Below, piece after piece: positions 23,592 to 24,987 of a DNA stretch of 24,987 nt (its first letter is position 1; each line of letters begins with the position of its first letter). The notes below the pieces were generated by a model. That model made no database searches, was not told where the DNA came from, and saw only the letters and a program-made list of their open reading frames with translations. The stretch comes from a bacterium Ga0077546 (GTDB lineage Bacteria > Cyanobacteriota > Vampirovibrionia > Obscuribacterales > Obscuribacteraceae): the NCBI GenBank assembly GCA_001464165.1, contig LNEX01000267.1, positions 1 through 24,987 of the forward strand, written 5' to 3'. The position numbers and the translations under genes are program-made.

Positions 23592-24560
23592 TCAGTTTAG
23601 ACTTACAGATGCCCGGTAGAGATTTGATGGAAACTTCTCGTTGTCGGTATCGGAGACAAGAAGAACTTCTAAAGTATGGACAACAGCACCTGGGATAAAT
23701 TCTGTGCTAATTCCGGAACTCGAATAATCGACACAAATACCTTCAAACTTTTCGCGACCACTAATGCGAACAATGCGCTCAATGTCACCATTCTCTTTCA
23801 TGATTCCGAGTGACGAACCAAGGCATGCTCCGTCTTCATATTCATCATCCGTGGCCTCGGCCGCGGCTAAGAATATTATGCGCCCATCGGGCATTGGTAC
23901 GGCATCGGTAAAAGACAAACCTACTCCTTCAATGTCACCGAGATCATATTCTCTCAATTTTGAAATGCAACTACTCTTTGGTTTGTGCGTATCATGCAAG
24001 TCGTGTAAAAAAGCTTCGGTATCCAGTTCAACAACTGCACTTTTTCCTTTTGTCTTGCTGCCGCGATGAAAGAGTTTTGTCACTTTCTTCTGAATGGCAA
24101 TACCTTCGAGGTTCAGACCATCAATTGACTCTGTAAGCTTATTGCGAATATCAGAAAAATCAATTGGGATAGGAGAATCACTAGATTCATTGACGACTAA
24201 ATCCTTTTCTAATTTGATCATAGCGCCGCTAATGCGATTTATCCGTGACATCGAGGGCACCATCAGAAGTGCACCAGCTGCTGCGTAGACGTCAGGTTGT
24301 AGGCGCGTTATTGCCTCTAAGTCTGACTTCTGCTTCTTGCGCTCTTTATAATTACTCGAAAGCATCCCAGGGAGGAGCCTGAGCCAACGACCAGGCTGAC
24401 TGCTTTTCAGATCAAACACTGCTAGGTGCAACTCATCGTCTGCAACTATATAAACACGATTATCGAGCCGGACAAGCCCACTTGCCGATGTAACATAGGC
24501 CGGACGATTGTCACCGAGGGGCTCAATCACCAGTTCTCTAATCTTCTCGATGGCAATCAT
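23592..24560 (-). CDS. Beta-propeller-like protein (DUF6929/esterase-like of phytase type)
   Basis: A 322-residue soluble protein with ATG at 24560 and AGGAG about 10 nt upstream. Motifs such as SASGLVRLDNRVYIVADDEL near the N-terminus, LNLEGIAIQ in the middle, GVGLSFTDAVPMPDGRIIFL and KFEGICVDY near the end recur at blade-like spacing. The 'S-G-..-r-..-Y-.-v-a-D-d-e-L' opening and 'l.iEGia' motif fit DUF6929/SdiA-regulated-like or phytase-like propellers, usually of unknown function. No signal peptide is visible, so it is probably cytoplasmic. It lies 36 nt downstream of a response regulator and 21 nt upstream of the saccharopine dehydrogenase-like gene. Confidence 0.65.
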   Translation of the reverse strand: MIAIEKIRELVIEPLGDNRPAYVTSASGLVRLDNRVYIVADDELHLAVFDLKSSQPGRWLRLLPGMLSSNYKERKKQKSDLEAITRLQPDVYAAAGALLMVPSMSRINRISGAMIKLEKDLVVNESSDSPIPIDFSDIRNKLTESIDGLNLEGIAIQKKVTKLFHRGSKTKGKSAVVELDTEAFLHDLHDTHKPKSSCISKLREYDLGDIEGVGLSFTDAVPMPDGRIIFLAAAEATDDEYEDGACLGSSLGIMKENGDIERIVRISGREKFEGICVDYSSSGISTEFIPGAVVHTLEVLLVSDTDNEKFPSNLYRASVSLN

Positions 24561-24596
24561 GAACTGAGCACTCCTGAAGTCAATACGATTGGCATA

Positions 24597-24987
24597 TCAC
24601 GTAGTTGAGTCGGGCTTGGCGACTTTGTATCCCAAATTTTTGATATTAACGATATAACCCGGTGCCAACTCAGAATCAAGCTTCTGCCGCAACCGGCCCA
24701 CGCATTTTCGCACTGCTTGTTCTGTTGAATCAGACTCTGAGCTCCATAATCTGTTTAGTAGCTCCTCAGCCGAAAAGAACTGATTTTCATGACGCATAAA
24801 AAACTCTAGCAAGGCTAGCTCTTTGGCGTGCAAAGTAATTTCTTTGCTGCCGACTTTTGCCAGGCCACACTTGCGATCAAGGCTTAATTCACCAACTTTG
24901 AGCACATCAAATACTTTGCCAGAACGGGGGCGACGCAGTATGGCTGAAACCCTTGCAAGCAACTCATCTAACGAAAAAGGTTTGGTT
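24597..24987 (-). CDS. OmpR/PhoB-family response regulator, C-terminal part (cut by window edge)
   Basis: The frame is open to the right edge. It begins TKPFSLDELLARVSAILRR, the end of a receiver domain with the conserved Lys-Pro of the CheY fold. A winged-helix DNA-binding domain follows: ITLHAKELALLEFFMRHEN, then FSAEELLNRLW, then AVRKCVGRLRQKLD and IVNIKNLGYKV, a standard OmpR/PhoB output domain. The phosphorylated Asp and the start lie outside the window. No histidine kinase follows; the next gene is the propeller-like protein after 36 nt. The regulator may control that short operon, or its kinase may lie upstream beyond the window. Confidence 0.85.
   Translation of the reverse strand, partial: TKPFSLDELLARVSAILRRPRSGKVFDVLKVGELSLDRKCGLAKVGSKEITLHAKELALLEFFMRHENQFFSAEELLNRLWSSESDSTEQAVRKCVGRLRQKLDSELAPGYIVNIKNLGYKVAKPDSTT

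Noticed and set aside
1..24987. CRISPR array, rRNA or tRNA genes
   Set aside because: No regularly spaced direct repeats and no cloverleaf-like or rRNA-like sequence were found on reading the window.

Overview
The window looks like a chromosomal segment from a diderm, non-proteobacterial environmental bacterium. It has standard-code genes with ATG/GTG/TTG starts, Shine-Dalgarno (SD) sites of the AGGAG/GGAG type, many exported TPR and hypothetical proteins, and very large Gly/Ala-rich proteins. The style fits the Obscuribacterales/Vampirovibrionia ('Melainabacteria') lineage. That assignment is an inference from gene style, not from a marker gene.

Layout. (1) 1-3310, minus strand: a calcium-type EF-hand protein followed by a phosphoesterase (phospholipase C/AcpA-like) with a long N-terminal extension. 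The phosphoesterase is cut by a single-base frameshift near 688-691, and its second half runs off the left edge in another frame. (2) 3311-5579: a mobile-element scar. It holds an intact tyrosine integrase (DUF4102-type arm domain plus complete R-K-H-R-H-Y set) and, facing it 42 nt away, the last 59 codons of a second, FimB/XerC-like tyrosine recombinase. (3) 5580-14158: a conflict- or effector-like island. A 1898-residue protein carries annexin-like helical repeats, Gly/Ala-rich hydrophobic segments and a C-terminal phosphoribosyltransferase-like (PRTase) domain. It converges on a second large gene with a Gly/Ala-rich N-terminal half, a NADAR domain and a kinase-like C-terminus, which is split by one frameshift. 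A separate canonical NADAR gene with an internal deletion follows, and a further decayed NADAR scrap lies at 17567-17641. (4) 14281-18650, plus strand: a protein with a proline-rich R-P-D/E repeat tail, a wrecked YadA-like trimeric autotransporter, and two exported TPR proteins. (5) 18647-22391, minus strand: a DUF3592 membrane protein, an unknown protein, a six-helix membrane protein with WG repeats and a TonB-C-like end, a frameshifted exported Ig-like (NBR1-like) protein, and another exported protein. (6) 22521-24987, minus strand: an OmpR-family response regulator (cut by the right edge), a beta-propeller-like protein and a saccharopine-dehydrogenase-like NAD(P) reductase, probably one transcript.

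The most unusual content is region 3. Two convergent large proteins share a plan (long N-terminus, Gly/Ala-rich hydrophobic middle, C-terminal nucleotide or ADP-ribose domain), and NADAR sequences occur at three places within 6.3 kb. Several genes carry single-base frameshifts (near 690, 12600, 21610, perhaps 13715), while the 5.7-kb ORF is intact. Sequencing indels and real decay must both be considered. The autotransporter also lacks residues, so it is decayed beyond simple indel errors.
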